A stretch of DNA of 12,608 bases from an uncultured Loktanella sp. Its GTDB lineage: Bacteria; Pseudomonadota; Alphaproteobacteria; Rhodobacterales; Rhodobacteraceae. The notes under the pieces were generated by a model. The model was given only the letters and a program-made list of their open reading frames with translations. It did no database searches and was not told the origin of the DNA. The stretch lies in contig CAJXTP010000067.1 of the NCBI GenBank assembly GCA_913061335.1, positions 1 through 12,608 of the forward strand. Direction: 5' to 3'. Both the position numbers and the translations under genes were made by a program. Within the stretch, counting starts at the first letter, position 1, and each line of letters opens with the position of its first letter. Shown here piece by piece: positions 1 to 6,254 of this stretch.

Positions 1-108
1 GCCGAAGAAGCTGCTGCGACTGCTGCTGCTGAAGTCGCTGCTGCAACCGCTGCTGCCGAAGAAGCCGCCGCAACTGCTGCTGCCGAAGAAGCTGCTGCCG
101 AAACAGGC
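1..108 (+). repeat. 27-bp tandem repeat, four units, in frame
   Basis: Units lie at 1-27, 28-54, 55-81 and 82-108. Each begins GCC/GCT GAA and encodes a nine-residue unit: AEEAAATAA, AEVAAATAA, AEEAAATAA, AEEAAAETG. The copies differ mostly at third codon positions, so the array is not a very recent expansion, although the fourth has diverged at its end. The array may continue to the left of the window. Because the period is a multiple of three, copy-number change would leave the protein in frame. Confidence 0.8.
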
Positions 109-288
109 ATGGCTGATTTACTGACCGCAGACGGTTTTGACGCTGACAAGGTGAACGAGATGATTTCGAACTCTGATCTGTCCGCTGTTCAGCAAACTGT
201 CCTGTCCGGCGCAGTTAATGCAATCAAAGATAACCCAGCACTGCTGGAAGCCACTTTGACACGTCTGAAAGAAGCATTGGGTCAGTAA
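1..288 (+). CDS. Ala/Glu-rich repeat protein of unknown function, C-terminal 95 residues (5' truncated)
   Basis: The reading frame is open from the first base of the window and ends with TAA at 286-288, so only the C-terminus is visible. The first 36 residues are four copies of a nine-residue unit of the form AEEAAATAA, a composition expected of a helical or flexible spacer. The last roughly 60 residues are non-repetitive and acidic to neutral, with short helix-like stretches (for example DADKVNEMISNSDLSAVQQ), and end in LKEALGQ. I do not recognise the family. The repeat-then-small-domain layout suggests a linker joining this end to an N-terminal part lying left of the window. The gene is followed 21 bp later by a strong terminator and converges on the sulfite-reduction operon, so it is probably unrelated to that pathway. 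The frame is certain from length, stop and terminator; function is unknown. Confidence 0.75.
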   Translation, partial: AEEAAATAAAEVAAATAAAEEAAATAAAEEAAAETGMADLLTADGFDADKVNEMISNSDLSAVQQTVLSGAVNAIKDNPALLEATLTRLKEALGQ

Positions 289-309
289 CCCGACCGCTTT
301 CGCTATACG

Positions 310-349
310 AAAAAGGGGCCGCGTCAATTGTGACGCGGCCCCTTTTTTT
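310..349. terminator. Bidirectional rho-independent terminator
   Basis: A perfect 12-bp stem pairs 315-326 (GGGGCCGCGTCA) with 331-342 (TGACGCGGCCCC) around the loop ATTG. It is flanked by five A on the left (310-314) and seven T on the right (343-349), so a U-tract follows the hairpin in both directions. It lies between convergent genes, 21 bp after the stop of the Ala-rich gene and 18 bp after the stop of fpr on the other strand. It should end both transcripts. Confidence 0.93.
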
Positions 350-367
350 ACATGTGATCAGAAGGGT

Positions 368-1216
368 TTAACCTACAAATGCCTTTTCGATTACAAACTG
401 TCCCGGCTCGGAATTAGCACCTTCGTGCAGGCCTGCCTTTTCCATCAGCGCCTTGATATCAACATTGAACGCAAGGCTCCCGCAGACCATTGCACGGTCT
501 GTTGCTGGATCAAGCGGCGGAACACCCAGATCGCTAAACAGTTCGCCATTTTCAATCAACGTGGTGATGCGGCCCATCTTTGGGCTCTGCTCGCGGGTGG
601 TGGTTGGATAATACCGGATCTTGGCCAAGTTATCGGCGCCAAAAAGCTCGATCATCATCTCGTCTTGTTTGATATACGCAATCAGATTGCGCCCGTATGC
701 CAGATCGGCCAGATCACGGCAGGTGTGTGTGATGATGACCTCATCGTAATTTTCAAAAGTGTCAGGCTCGCGGAGCAAGGACGCAAAGGGCGCAAATCCG
801 GTGCCAGTCGAAAAGAAATATAACCTTTTTCCGGGCAGCAAGGCATCATGCACCAATGTGCCGACGGGTTTCGGACGCAAGATGACCTCGTCGCCGACTT
901 TAATGTGCTGCAAGCGGGATGTCAGCGGGCCGTCAGGGACCTTGATGGAATAGAACTCCAACTCCTCATCCCATGACGGGGACGCAATAGAATAGGCGCG
1001 CAACAGCGGCTTTTGCTTGCCAGTCACTGGGTGCGGGTCCCCCATCAGGCCGATCATTACGAACTCTCCTGACCGGAACCTAAACGACGCAGGACGGGTC
1101 ACCCGAAAGCTGAATAAGCTATCGGTATGATGGGTCACGGATGTGACGGTTTGCGCATCGGGCAGTGTCGGGACGGGCTTGGCTTTGTCAGTGGTCACTG
1201 GTGTTTGCTCTGTCAT
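368..1216 (-). CDS. fpr: Ferredoxin-NADP+ reductase, subclass I bacterial type
   Basis: This 282-residue FAD enzyme moves electrons between NADPH and ferredoxin or flavodoxin in the cytoplasm. The FAD domain carries RAYS at 73-76, and the NADP domain has STGTGFAPFASL (136-147) and VCGS (244-247). The C-terminus EKAFVG is the short tail seen in Rhodobacter and Azotobacter type enzymes. The stretch before RAYS is a few residues longer than I recall for Rhodobacter capsulatus. I start at ATG 1216 because MTEQTP matches the family N-terminus; the frame is open to 1339, but that would add 41 unrelated residues. The Shine-Dalgarno near this ATG is weak; a GGAGGG lies roughly 30 nt upstream. It is the last gene of the cys operon, 65 nt after the DUF934 gene. 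With no flavoprotein subunit gene (cysJ) in the operon, it plausibly supplies reduced ferredoxin to the sulfite reductase, which is inference. Confidence 0.95.
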   Translation of the reverse strand: MTEQTPVTTDKAKPVPTLPDAQTVTSVTHHTDSLFSFRVTRPASFRFRSGEFVMIGLMGDPHPVTGKQKPLLRAYSIASPSWDEELEFYSIKVPDGPLTSRLQHIKVGDEVILRPKPVGTLVHDALLPGKRLYFFSTGTGFAPFASLLREPDTFENYDEVIITHTCRDLADLAYGRNLIAYIKQDEMMIELFGADNLAKIRYYPTTTREQSPKMGRITTLIENGELFSDLGVPPLDPATDRAMVCGSLAFNVDIKALMEKAGLHEGANSEPGQFVIEKAFVG

Positions 1217-1281
1217 AGGTAAAATGGCAGCCCCTTTGGGCCACCCTCCGTTTAGTCGGTGAATATGGGTAGGGGAAGGGC

Positions 1282-1692
1282 TCAGCCGCGCAGGCGGGCC
1301 TGATAGTTGTGCGATTGCCAATTTGCGCGGGCTAACCACTGTGGTTCTGGCTGACGGGCAGCGAGGGCCGCGTCAATTTCAACCTCATCAAAGCCACTGC
1401 GGCGCGCCATCGCATATTGGTCAGACAACACATGCCCGCGCGCGCGCAAACGACCGGTAAACCCGGCACGGCGCAAGATCTGCGCCAGCGTAAACCCACG
1501 GCCATCCGCAGATGACGGAAAATCGATCCGGATCATTGGGGCATTGGTCAAGCGCGCCAACGTCTCAGGGGCTGTGTCTGAGGGTAGATCGACAGCTTGG
1601 GTACAGTCATTTGCAGGGGCATCTTCCGCGGTGCGAAAGCCACAGCTCCAATCATCCGCCGAAAAACCCGTATCGGTTACAATCACACTCAT
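1282..1692 (-). CDS. DUF934 family protein of the sulfite-reduction operon
   Basis: The product has 136 residues. From about residue 51 it matches the pattern I know for DUF934: APMIRIDFPSSADGRGFT, then ILRRAGFTGRLRARGHVLSDQ and RRSGFDEVEID. This family is almost always found next to cysI and cysH in proteobacteria and is often labelled an oxidoreductase likely involved in sulfite reduction, but I see no cofactor-binding motif and know of no proven activity. The two cysteines (C17, C30) lie in the variable N-terminal part. The start at ATG 1692 is supported by GAGG about 8 nt upstream; a longer open frame back to 1926 is only the opposite reading of cysH. It lies 28 nt after the cysH stop and 65 nt before fpr, within the same operon. 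Confidence 0.9.
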   Translation of the reverse strand: MSVIVTDTGFSADDWSCGFRTAEDAPANDCTQAVDLPSDTAPETLARLTNAPMIRIDFPSSADGRGFTLAQILRRAGFTGRLRARGHVLSDQYAMARRSGFDEVEIDAALAARQPEPQWLARANWQSHNYQARLRG

Positions 1693-1720
1693 CGCATTTG
1701 CCTCGCTTTGTCCAAAATAC

Positions 1721-2443
1721 TCATTGTTTGCTCGCCGGCGCATGCACGGCCTCATTGGGGGAGAAATGAATGCCACATTCGGTTTTTGCAGCGTCACGCC
1801 AGCGGCCCGAACGCGCGCTCTCATGGTCGCCCACGCGGGACGTGCACGGCATGCAGCCAATGGACGGATACCCCTTGGCCACCAGCGGGTGGCGCGGCAA
1901 ATTATGTGTCTCCATATACGCCGCAATGTCTGCCGCCGTCCAAGATGCGAGCGGGTTCACTTTTATCTTTCGGGCGTCTCTCTCAAACAACGGGATCGTG
2001 GCGCGCGCGCCTGATTGATACCGCTTGCGACCCGTGATCCAACCACCAAATTCGGCCAGTGCATCGTTCAGCGGTTTGACCTTGCGTAAGTGGCAACAGG
2101 CAGTTGTGTCGGCCTGATGAAGCAAGCCGTCAACGTCATTGATAAACACTGCATCCCGCGTCGGCGTGATGACACGCACATTGGTCAGATCAAGAAATTT
2201 GGCGACATCATGTTGATATTGCAGCGTTTCTGCGAACAGCATTTCGGTATCAAGAAAGATTACGGGCGTTGCCTTGTTGATTTCAGACACCATATGCAGC
2301 AGCACAACGCTTTCTGCGCCAAAGCTGCTGACGACGGCGACTTCACCGATTTGAACGTCCGACAATGCATGTGCCAGCACGGTCTGGGCGCTTGATTTGC
2401 GGTGCAGTATATTGCGGCGCTCGGCCAATTCCTTAAGCGGCAT
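1721..2443 (-). CDS. cysH: Assimilatory adenylyl-sulfate (APS) reductase, CysH family
   Basis: This 240-residue cytoplasmic enzyme reduces activated sulfate to sulfite with thioredoxin or glutathione as electron donor. The PP-loop for the nucleotide is SSFGAESVVLLH (39-50). The catalytic cysteine lies in KTECGIH near the C-terminus (C223). The pair C116-C117 together with C197 and C200 (GCMPC) are the four ligands of a [4Fe-4S] cluster. Enzymes with this cluster use APS (EC 1.8.4.10), whereas the PAPS-specific type in E. coli lacks these cysteines, so APS is the likely substrate despite the usual 'phosphoadenylyl' name. The start at ATG 2443 overlaps the last 11 nt of cysI, suggesting translational coupling. 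An open frame continuing to 2725 would add 94 residues that are a shadow of cysI, so I rejected it. Genes for sulfate activation (cysDNC or sat) are not in the window. Confidence 0.96.
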   Translation of the reverse strand: MPLKELAERRNILHRKSSAQTVLAHALSDVQIGEVAVVSSFGAESVVLLHMVSEINKATPVIFLDTEMLFAETLQYQHDVAKFLDLTNVRVITPTRDAVFINDVDGLLHQADTTACCHLRKVKPLNDALAEFGGWITGRKRYQSGARATIPLFERDARKIKVNPLASWTAADIAAYMETHNLPRHPLVAKGYPSIGCMPCTSRVGDHESARSGRWRDAAKTECGIHFSPNEAVHAPASKQ

Positions 2444-4103
2444 TTTTAGCAGCCTTTTCTGGATAAAGAAGTGCAACAAAAGGCTCCGCGCCCAAGCGGC
2501 GGTAGGCCGCGAGGAACGTCTCATCCGCGTTGTCACGCAGATTAAGATAGCCAAGAACCAGCCGCTCAATCGCGGGAACGATGTCATCTGCGCCAAAGCC
2601 AGGACCCGCGCGTTCGCCGATTGTTGTGGTCTCGGTGCCGTCACCACCAAGCGTGATCTGGTAATTTTCGACGCCCGCCCGATCAAGGCCCAAAATGCCG
2701 ATGTGTCCCACGTGATGGTGCCCACATGCGTTGATGCAGCCCGAGATTTTGATCTTTAGCGGACCAATCTCGTGCTCTAGTTTTAACGCGTCAAAACGGG
2801 TCGCAATTTCTTGCGCGACAGGAATGGAACGGGCTGTTGCAAGCGCGCAATAATCCATGCCGGGGCAGGCGATGATATCGCTGATCAAGCCGATGTTTGC
2901 GGTCGCCAGATCAGCGGCGCGCAATTCAGAGTAGATCGCAAGCAAATCGGACTTGTGAACATGTGGCAGGATCACGTTTTGCTCGTGGCTGATGCGCAAT
3001 TCGTCGTGGCCATATTTGCGCGCAAGATTTGCCATGACACGCATCTGGTCAGATGTCGCATCGCCCGGTGTGGCACCGTGTTTTTTGATCGAGATAGACA
3101 CAACTGCGTAGCCGTCTGCCTTATGGTCAGACAGGTTTGTATCCGTCCAAGACCGAAACGCGGGATTGGCAAGGCGGGCGGCCTCAAAGCCGTTTGTTGA
3201 ATTTACAACATAGGTTGGCGCGGCAAACGATTGTTCGATTTGTGATAGCAGATGCGCGTCTATCCCAGAAAATTCAGGGCGAATTTGTGCGAAACGTGAC
3301 TCTACAAGCTCTTGGATCTTTTCCAAGCCGTTCTCGTGTACGGTGATTTTGATCCGTGCTTTATACTTATTGTCGCGCCGACCAAGCAGGTTGTAGACGC
3401 TGACGATGGCTTCGCAGTAGGGCAGTAAATCTGATTTTGGTAGGAACGTCCGCAGTATTTTTCCGACCATCGGAGTGCGACCAAGGCCACCACCAACGAT
3501 GACCTCAAAGCCCGCTTCGCCCGCATCATTACGGACCATCCGCAGGCCTATATCGTGGGCGCGGGTGACGGCGCGGTCGGCTTTAGCACCTGTGACTGCG
3601 ATCTTAAATTTGCGCGGAAGGAACTGAAATTCGGGGTGATCCGTTGACCATTGGCGCAGCAATTCCGCGGTCGGGCGAGGGTCTTCAATCTCGTCGGCGG
3701 CGGCACCTGCGAAATGGTCTGCGGTCACATTTCTGATAGTGTTTCCAGAGGTTTGGATGGCGTGCATGCCCACATCAGCGAGTGCTGAAAGCATGTCTGG
3801 CACGTCGCGTAGTTCAGGCCAATTATATTGGATGTTCTGGCGCGTGGTGAAGTGCCCGTAGCCCTTGTCCCAACGGTCGGCAATATAGGCCAATTTATCC
3901 ATTTGCGCGGAGTTCAGCGTGCCGTAAGGCACCGCCACACGCAGCATATAGGCGTGCAGTTGCAGGTAGAGACCGTTCATCAAACGCAGTGGTTTGAATT
4001 CATCCTCGGTGAGTGATCCATCAATGCGGCGATCCACTTGGCCACGGAATTCGGCGACGCGATTGCGGACAAATTTCTCGTCGAAGTCATTGTAAATATA
4101 CAT
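2433..4103 (-). CDS. cysI: Siroheme [4Fe-4S] sulfite (nitrite) reductase hemoprotein
   Basis: The product has 556 residues and reduces sulfite to sulfide in six electron steps, using siroheme coupled to a [4Fe-4S] cluster. The cluster ligands are visible as CPGMDYC (C413, C419) and CINAC (C456, C460). The substrate and siroheme-binding half-motif TTRQNIQYNW lies at 86-95, and a duplicated ferredoxin-like half precedes each siroheme half as usual. Nitrite and sulfite reductases of this fold are hard to separate by motif; its place between cysG and cysH argues for sulfite. No flavoprotein partner (cysJ) is present, so reduced ferredoxin from the operon's fpr product is the likely donor, which is inference. 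The start at ATG 4103 follows the DUF2849 stop by 5 nt, with a GAAG/GAGG-containing leader. The stop overlaps the cysH start by 11 nt. Confidence 0.96.
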   Translation of the reverse strand: MYIYNDFDEKFVRNRVAEFRGQVDRRIDGSLTEDEFKPLRLMNGLYLQLHAYMLRVAVPYGTLNSAQMDKLAYIADRWDKGYGHFTTRQNIQYNWPELRDVPDMLSALADVGMHAIQTSGNTIRNVTADHFAGAAADEIEDPRPTAELLRQWSTDHPEFQFLPRKFKIAVTGAKADRAVTRAHDIGLRMVRNDAGEAGFEVIVGGGLGRTPMVGKILRTFLPKSDLLPYCEAIVSVYNLLGRRDNKYKARIKITVHENGLEKIQELVESRFAQIRPEFSGIDAHLLSQIEQSFAAPTYVVNSTNGFEAARLANPAFRSWTDTNLSDHKADGYAVVSISIKKHGATPGDATSDQMRVMANLARKYGHDELRISHEQNVILPHVHKSDLLAIYSELRAADLATANIGLISDIIACPGMDYCALATARSIPVAQEIATRFDALKLEHEIGPLKIKISGCINACGHHHVGHIGILGLDRAGVENYQITLGGDGTETTTIGERAGPGFGADDIVPAIERLVLGYLNLRDNADETFLAAYRRLGAEPFVALLYPEKAAKNAA

Positions 4104-4108
4104 ATTCT

Positions 4109-4405
4109 TCAGGCCTCTTGTTTGCCGTGGGCGTAATTGGATGGGCCGCGTGTGCGGAAGGTTTCGCGAAAATGCACCGGCTCTGGACCGTCGGGTCCGG
4201 CCTTTGCATCAGCCAAATAGACACCTGCGACGACTGATTGATCTGCCATGGCTTCGAGTAGACGGATGTCGCCGTGCGCCTCGTCTGTGATCAGTTCGGC
4301 TTGGGCGATATCGCGAGTCCATTCGTTCGTTTCGGTGAACCAAATTGCGTCGCCTTCGAGCAGCGCATTGGCGGTGAGGACTTTAGCTGTGAGTGGGCGG
4401 GCCAT
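4109..4405 (-). CDS. DUF2849 family small protein
   Basis: The 98-residue product opens with MARPLTAKVLTANALLEGDAI and continues with a tryptophan-containing stretch (FTETNEWTRDIAQAELI). I recognise this as DUF2849, a small alphaproteobacterial family found between the siroheme synthase and sulfite reductase genes. No catalytic or metal-binding motif is visible; there are no cysteines and no membrane segment. It starts 2 nt after the cysG stop, with GAGG about 10 nt upstream inside the end of cysG, and it ends 5 nt before the cysI start, so it is tightly co-translated with both. A role in siroheme transfer or CysI maturation would fit the position, but that is only inference. Without an 11-bp duplication in the cysG tail, this frame would be fused to cysG. 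Confidence 0.9.
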   Translation of the reverse strand: MARPLTAKVLTANALLEGDAIWFTETNEWTRDIAQAELITDEAHGDIRLLEAMADQSVVAGVYLADAKAGPDGPEPVHFRETFRTRGPSNYAHGKQEA

Positions 4406-4407
4406 GA

Positions 4408-5583
4408 TTAAAGTGCCTCTTTTTGGCTGTGATTTTCGTATAAGTTTTGCATAAGTTTTGCATATGCCACCTTGCGGGGCGCAAAACCGTCAATCGTCAG
4501 CGCCGGATCGGTCAGATTGGCGCAGTTTTTTGTGTCGTGGCGCGTGATCAGTCGCACCGCAGAATTCAGGCTACGATTTGTTGGGCGTTGCCCGATGTTT
4601 GCAGCGGCGATGCCGGGAATAATTTGGTAGGAAATGCCAGCGGCAACCACCGCGTCGATGTCCGCGTCCAAGCGGCCAGAGGCGGACGGATCGCCCGCCT
4701 TGAGCCGCACGACATGTGCGCCGTCCTTAGCGTATTTGACGATTAATGCGGTGGATGTGCCGAACCCATGCTCGCCTGCATCGATGATGGTCGCTTCACG
4801 GCGCGCAAGTTCCAAGATGTCGGCGGTCACAAGGCGGTCGTGGATGATGACGTCGGCCTTATCGATGGCTTTGCGGGCTTTCAGGGTCAGCAGATCCGGA
4901 TCACCGGGGCCTGCGCCGACAAGGTCAACATGGCCTTCAGGTTGTTCGGTCATCACATGTTTATCCAACAGGGTTTCGAGGGACGGGAGAATACCTTTTT
5001 CACCCTGTTGGTTCATCGCAGAAGGACCCGCGTTGAAATAGAAGTCCGACCAGAACGTCCGACGTTTTGCGCCAAATGGCAGCACGTCAACGGCATGGCG
5101 GAAGGTTTTACCGATACGCGCGAGCGTGCCCAAGGAGGCGGGCAGTTTTTCTTCGAGATCAGCTTTGATCGCGCGGGCCAGCACGGGGGCGGCCCCTTCG
5201 GTGCCAATTGCGATGGTAACCGGATCGCGGTCGACGATCGCGGGGGTGATGAATTGGCTGTCGGCGAGATTGTCGACGATGTTCACAAGCGCGCCCTCGG
5301 ACGTCGCGATAGCGGCGGTGCGGGCGTCCTCGATTGCGTCCTCGTTTGCGCCGTAGAAAAGCACGGCACCAATTGCATCGCCGTGGTCCATCGCGCGGTT
5401 TGTTAGGGTCAGTTTGCCCTGTGCTGCCCAGCGGTGGATCTCTGGGGCGGCGATTTGCGCCAAAACGTTGATGTGTGCTTCGGTTTTCATCAAAAGCCGC
5501 AGTTTCGCTAGGGCTGCATCACCGCCGCCAGATACGATGATCCGGCGTCCTGAGACAGATAGGAAGATTGGAAAATGCTTCAT
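4408..5583 (-). CDS. cysG: Siroheme synthase CysG with an eroded methyltransferase domain
   Basis: The product has 391 residues, whereas CysG is usually about 460-480. Residues 1-205 form a good precorrin-2 dehydrogenase/sirohydrochlorin ferrochelatase half: VSGGGDAALAKLRLL near the N-terminus for NAD, NIVDN with D104 at the place of the catalytic aspartate, and TPAIVDRDPVTIAIG. From about 218 the uroporphyrinogen-III methyltransferase half begins well (LVGAGPGDPDLLTLKA, then HDRLV) and then degrades. About 6 residues are missing before ALIVKYA. GDPSASGR replaces the usual GDPFIFGR, and PGIAAAN replaces PGITAA with about 5 residues lost after it. Some 70 residues including the YMG loop are absent before a short tail (LTIDGFAPRKVAYAK). 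The frame stays open, so this is a shortened protein rather than a frameshifted pseudogene. It starts at ATG 5583 (AAGG about 10 nt upstream) as first gene of the operon. It probably finishes siroheme from precorrin-2 made elsewhere. Confidence 0.9.
   Translation of the reverse strand: MKHFPIFLSVSGRRIIVSGGGDAALAKLRLLMKTEAHINVLAQIAAPEIHRWAAQGKLTLTNRAMDHGDAIGAVLFYGANEDAIEDARTAAIATSEGALVNIVDNLADSQFITPAIVDRDPVTIAIGTEGAAPVLARAIKADLEEKLPASLGTLARIGKTFRHAVDVLPFGAKRRTFWSDFYFNAGPSAMNQQGEKGILPSLETLLDKHVMTEQPEGHVDLVGAGPGDPDLLTLKARKAIDKADVIIHDRLVTADILELARREATIIDAGEHGFGTSTALIVKYAKDGAHVVRLKAGDPSASGRLDADIDAVVAAGISYQIIPGIAAANIGQRPTNRSLNSAVRLITRHDTKNCANLTDPALTIDGFAPRKVAYAKLMQNLYENHSQKEAL
4440..4464. repeat. 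11-bp perfect tandem duplication at the 3' end of cysG
   Basis: TAAGTTTTGCA occurs twice head to tail at 4441-4451 and 4452-4462, and period-11 identity extends from 4440 to 4464. On the minus strand it encodes the YAKLMQNLY part of the CysG tail. Eleven is not a multiple of three, so the duplication sets the frame in which CysG reaches its TAA at 4408-4410. With one copy only, the frame would read through without a stop into the DUF2849 ATG. Confidence 0.85.
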
Positions 5584-5723
5584 GGCGTGGCCTTTCGGTG
5601 AATTCTTATCCCCAATATAGAATAATGTTCTGGGAATTACCGCCCCTGTGCGCCATGTAAGGACACATGTTCCGCCTCAGCACGAGGTCGGATGGGTTGT
5701 CCCCCAAATACGGAGAATTGAGA
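5584..5723. promoter_or_regulatory. Divergent promoter region between cysG operon and Lrp-family gene
   Basis: This 140-bp stretch separates divergent starts and must carry both promoters. On the plus strand TAGAAT (5618-5623) is a plausible -10 for the regulator. On the minus strand TATATT (5619-5614) is a plausible -10 for the cys operon, giving a leader of about 25 nt. No convincing -35 accompanies either, as is common in this group. Interrupted dyad arms AATTC (5601-5605) and GAATT (5634-5638) flank the AT-rich core. Promoter positions are low-confidence; that the region is regulatory is likely from gene orientation. Confidence 0.5.
5618..5632. promoter_or_regulatory. Candidate Lrp/AsnC-type operator
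   Basis: TAGAATAATGTTCTG fits the E. coli Lrp consensus YAGHAWATTWTDCTR at 13 of 15 positions and contains the inverted repeat AGAA-N5-TTCT. It overlaps the candidate -10 elements of both divergent genes, one of which encodes an Lrp-family protein. Binding here could give autoregulation and control of sulfur assimilation. The match is read directly from the sequence; occupancy by this particular regulator is inference. Confidence 0.55.
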
Positions 5724-6185
5724 ATGTCTGTGCGGATCGATGAAATGGATCGGAAAATTTTACGCAGCTTGCAGGCCGATGCAGCCCAATCTTTGGACGA
5801 TATCGCCAAATCTGTTGGGTCATCAAAGACGCCGGTCTGGAACCGGATTCGTAAAATGCGCGAAGCAGGGGTCATTGGGCAACAGACGGTTATATTGGAC
5901 GCGGAGGCGCTTGGGTTTGAGGCGTGTTTCTTTGTTCTGATCCGCACGTCGGAACATGATGCCGACTGGCAACAGCGGTTTTTAAAGGCGTTGCTGTCGC
6001 GCGATGAGGTCCAAGAGGCCCACCGTTTGGCAGGTGATATTGATTATATTTTAAAGGTTCGCGTGCAAAATGCCCGTGCTTATGATGTGTTTTATCAAGC
6101 GCTTATTGCAGAGGTGCGGGTGTTCAATGTGACTGCGCTTTTGTCGATGGAAGAGATCAAATCGACGGTTGCCTTGCCGCTTTAG
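5724..6185 (+). CDS. Lrp/AsnC family transcriptional regulator
   Basis: The product has 153 residues, the normal length for the family. The N-terminus IDEMDRKILRSLQADAAQSL leads into a winged helix-turn-helix (about 22-50, DDIAKSVGSSKTPVWNRI). A RAM-type effector domain follows (about 60-145), with the typical GDIDYILKVRV at 104-113. Such proteins bind DNA as dimers or octamers and respond to amino acids. I start at ATG 5724, preceded by GGAG with 8-nt spacing, because family members begin a few residues before the DxxDxxIL motif. An in-frame ATG at 5667 with AAGGA before it would add 19 residues and cannot be excluded. The gene is divergent from the cys operon, so a role in sulfur or cysteine control is likely by context. 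The ligand is unknown. Confidence 0.93.
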   Translation: MSVRIDEMDRKILRSLQADAAQSLDDIAKSVGSSKTPVWNRIRKMREAGVIGQQTVILDAEALGFEACFFVLIRTSEHDADWQQRFLKALLSRDEVQEAHRLAGDIDYILKVRVQNARAYDVFYQALIAEVRVFNVTALLSMEEIKSTVALPL

Positions 6186-6211
6186 CCGGTAAAGGTGAGC
6201 GCGTGTTTTGC

Positions 6212-6231
6212 CGCGCCGCCTTGTTGGCGCG
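6212..6231 (+). other. Short GC-rich stem-loop between the Lrp-family gene and dctB
   Basis: CGCGCC (6212-6217) pairs with GGCGCG (6226-6231) around an 8-nt loop in the 69-bp gap before dctB. No T-run follows, so it is not a standard terminator. It could be a weak attenuator, or simply lie in the leader of dctB. I see no clear dctB promoter in this gap, so read-through from the upstream gene is possible. Confidence 0.3.
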
Positions 6232-6254
6232 ATGCACTGCTGTATGTTGGCGGT

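Noticed and set aside
4768..5406. 212-residue open frame on the plus strand opposite cysG
   Set aside because: It lies entirely antisense to the conserved first half of CysG, has no recognisable domain and no ribosome binding site; a GC-codon shadow.
4408..5583. cysG as a pseudogene
   Set aside because: The frame is intact from a good start to its stop, the first catalytic half is well conserved, and the losses are in frame; a shortened functional protein is more likely.
6225..6243. Sigma-54-like element TTGGCGCG-N-TGC before dctB
   Set aside because: The GG to GC spacing is one base too long and the -12 half does not read TTGC.
6195..6254. Upstream GTG start for dctB adding 20 residues
   Set aside because: No Shine-Dalgarno precedes the GTG, the added residues have two cysteines and look like leader, and ATG 6255 places the first membrane helix at the expected distance.
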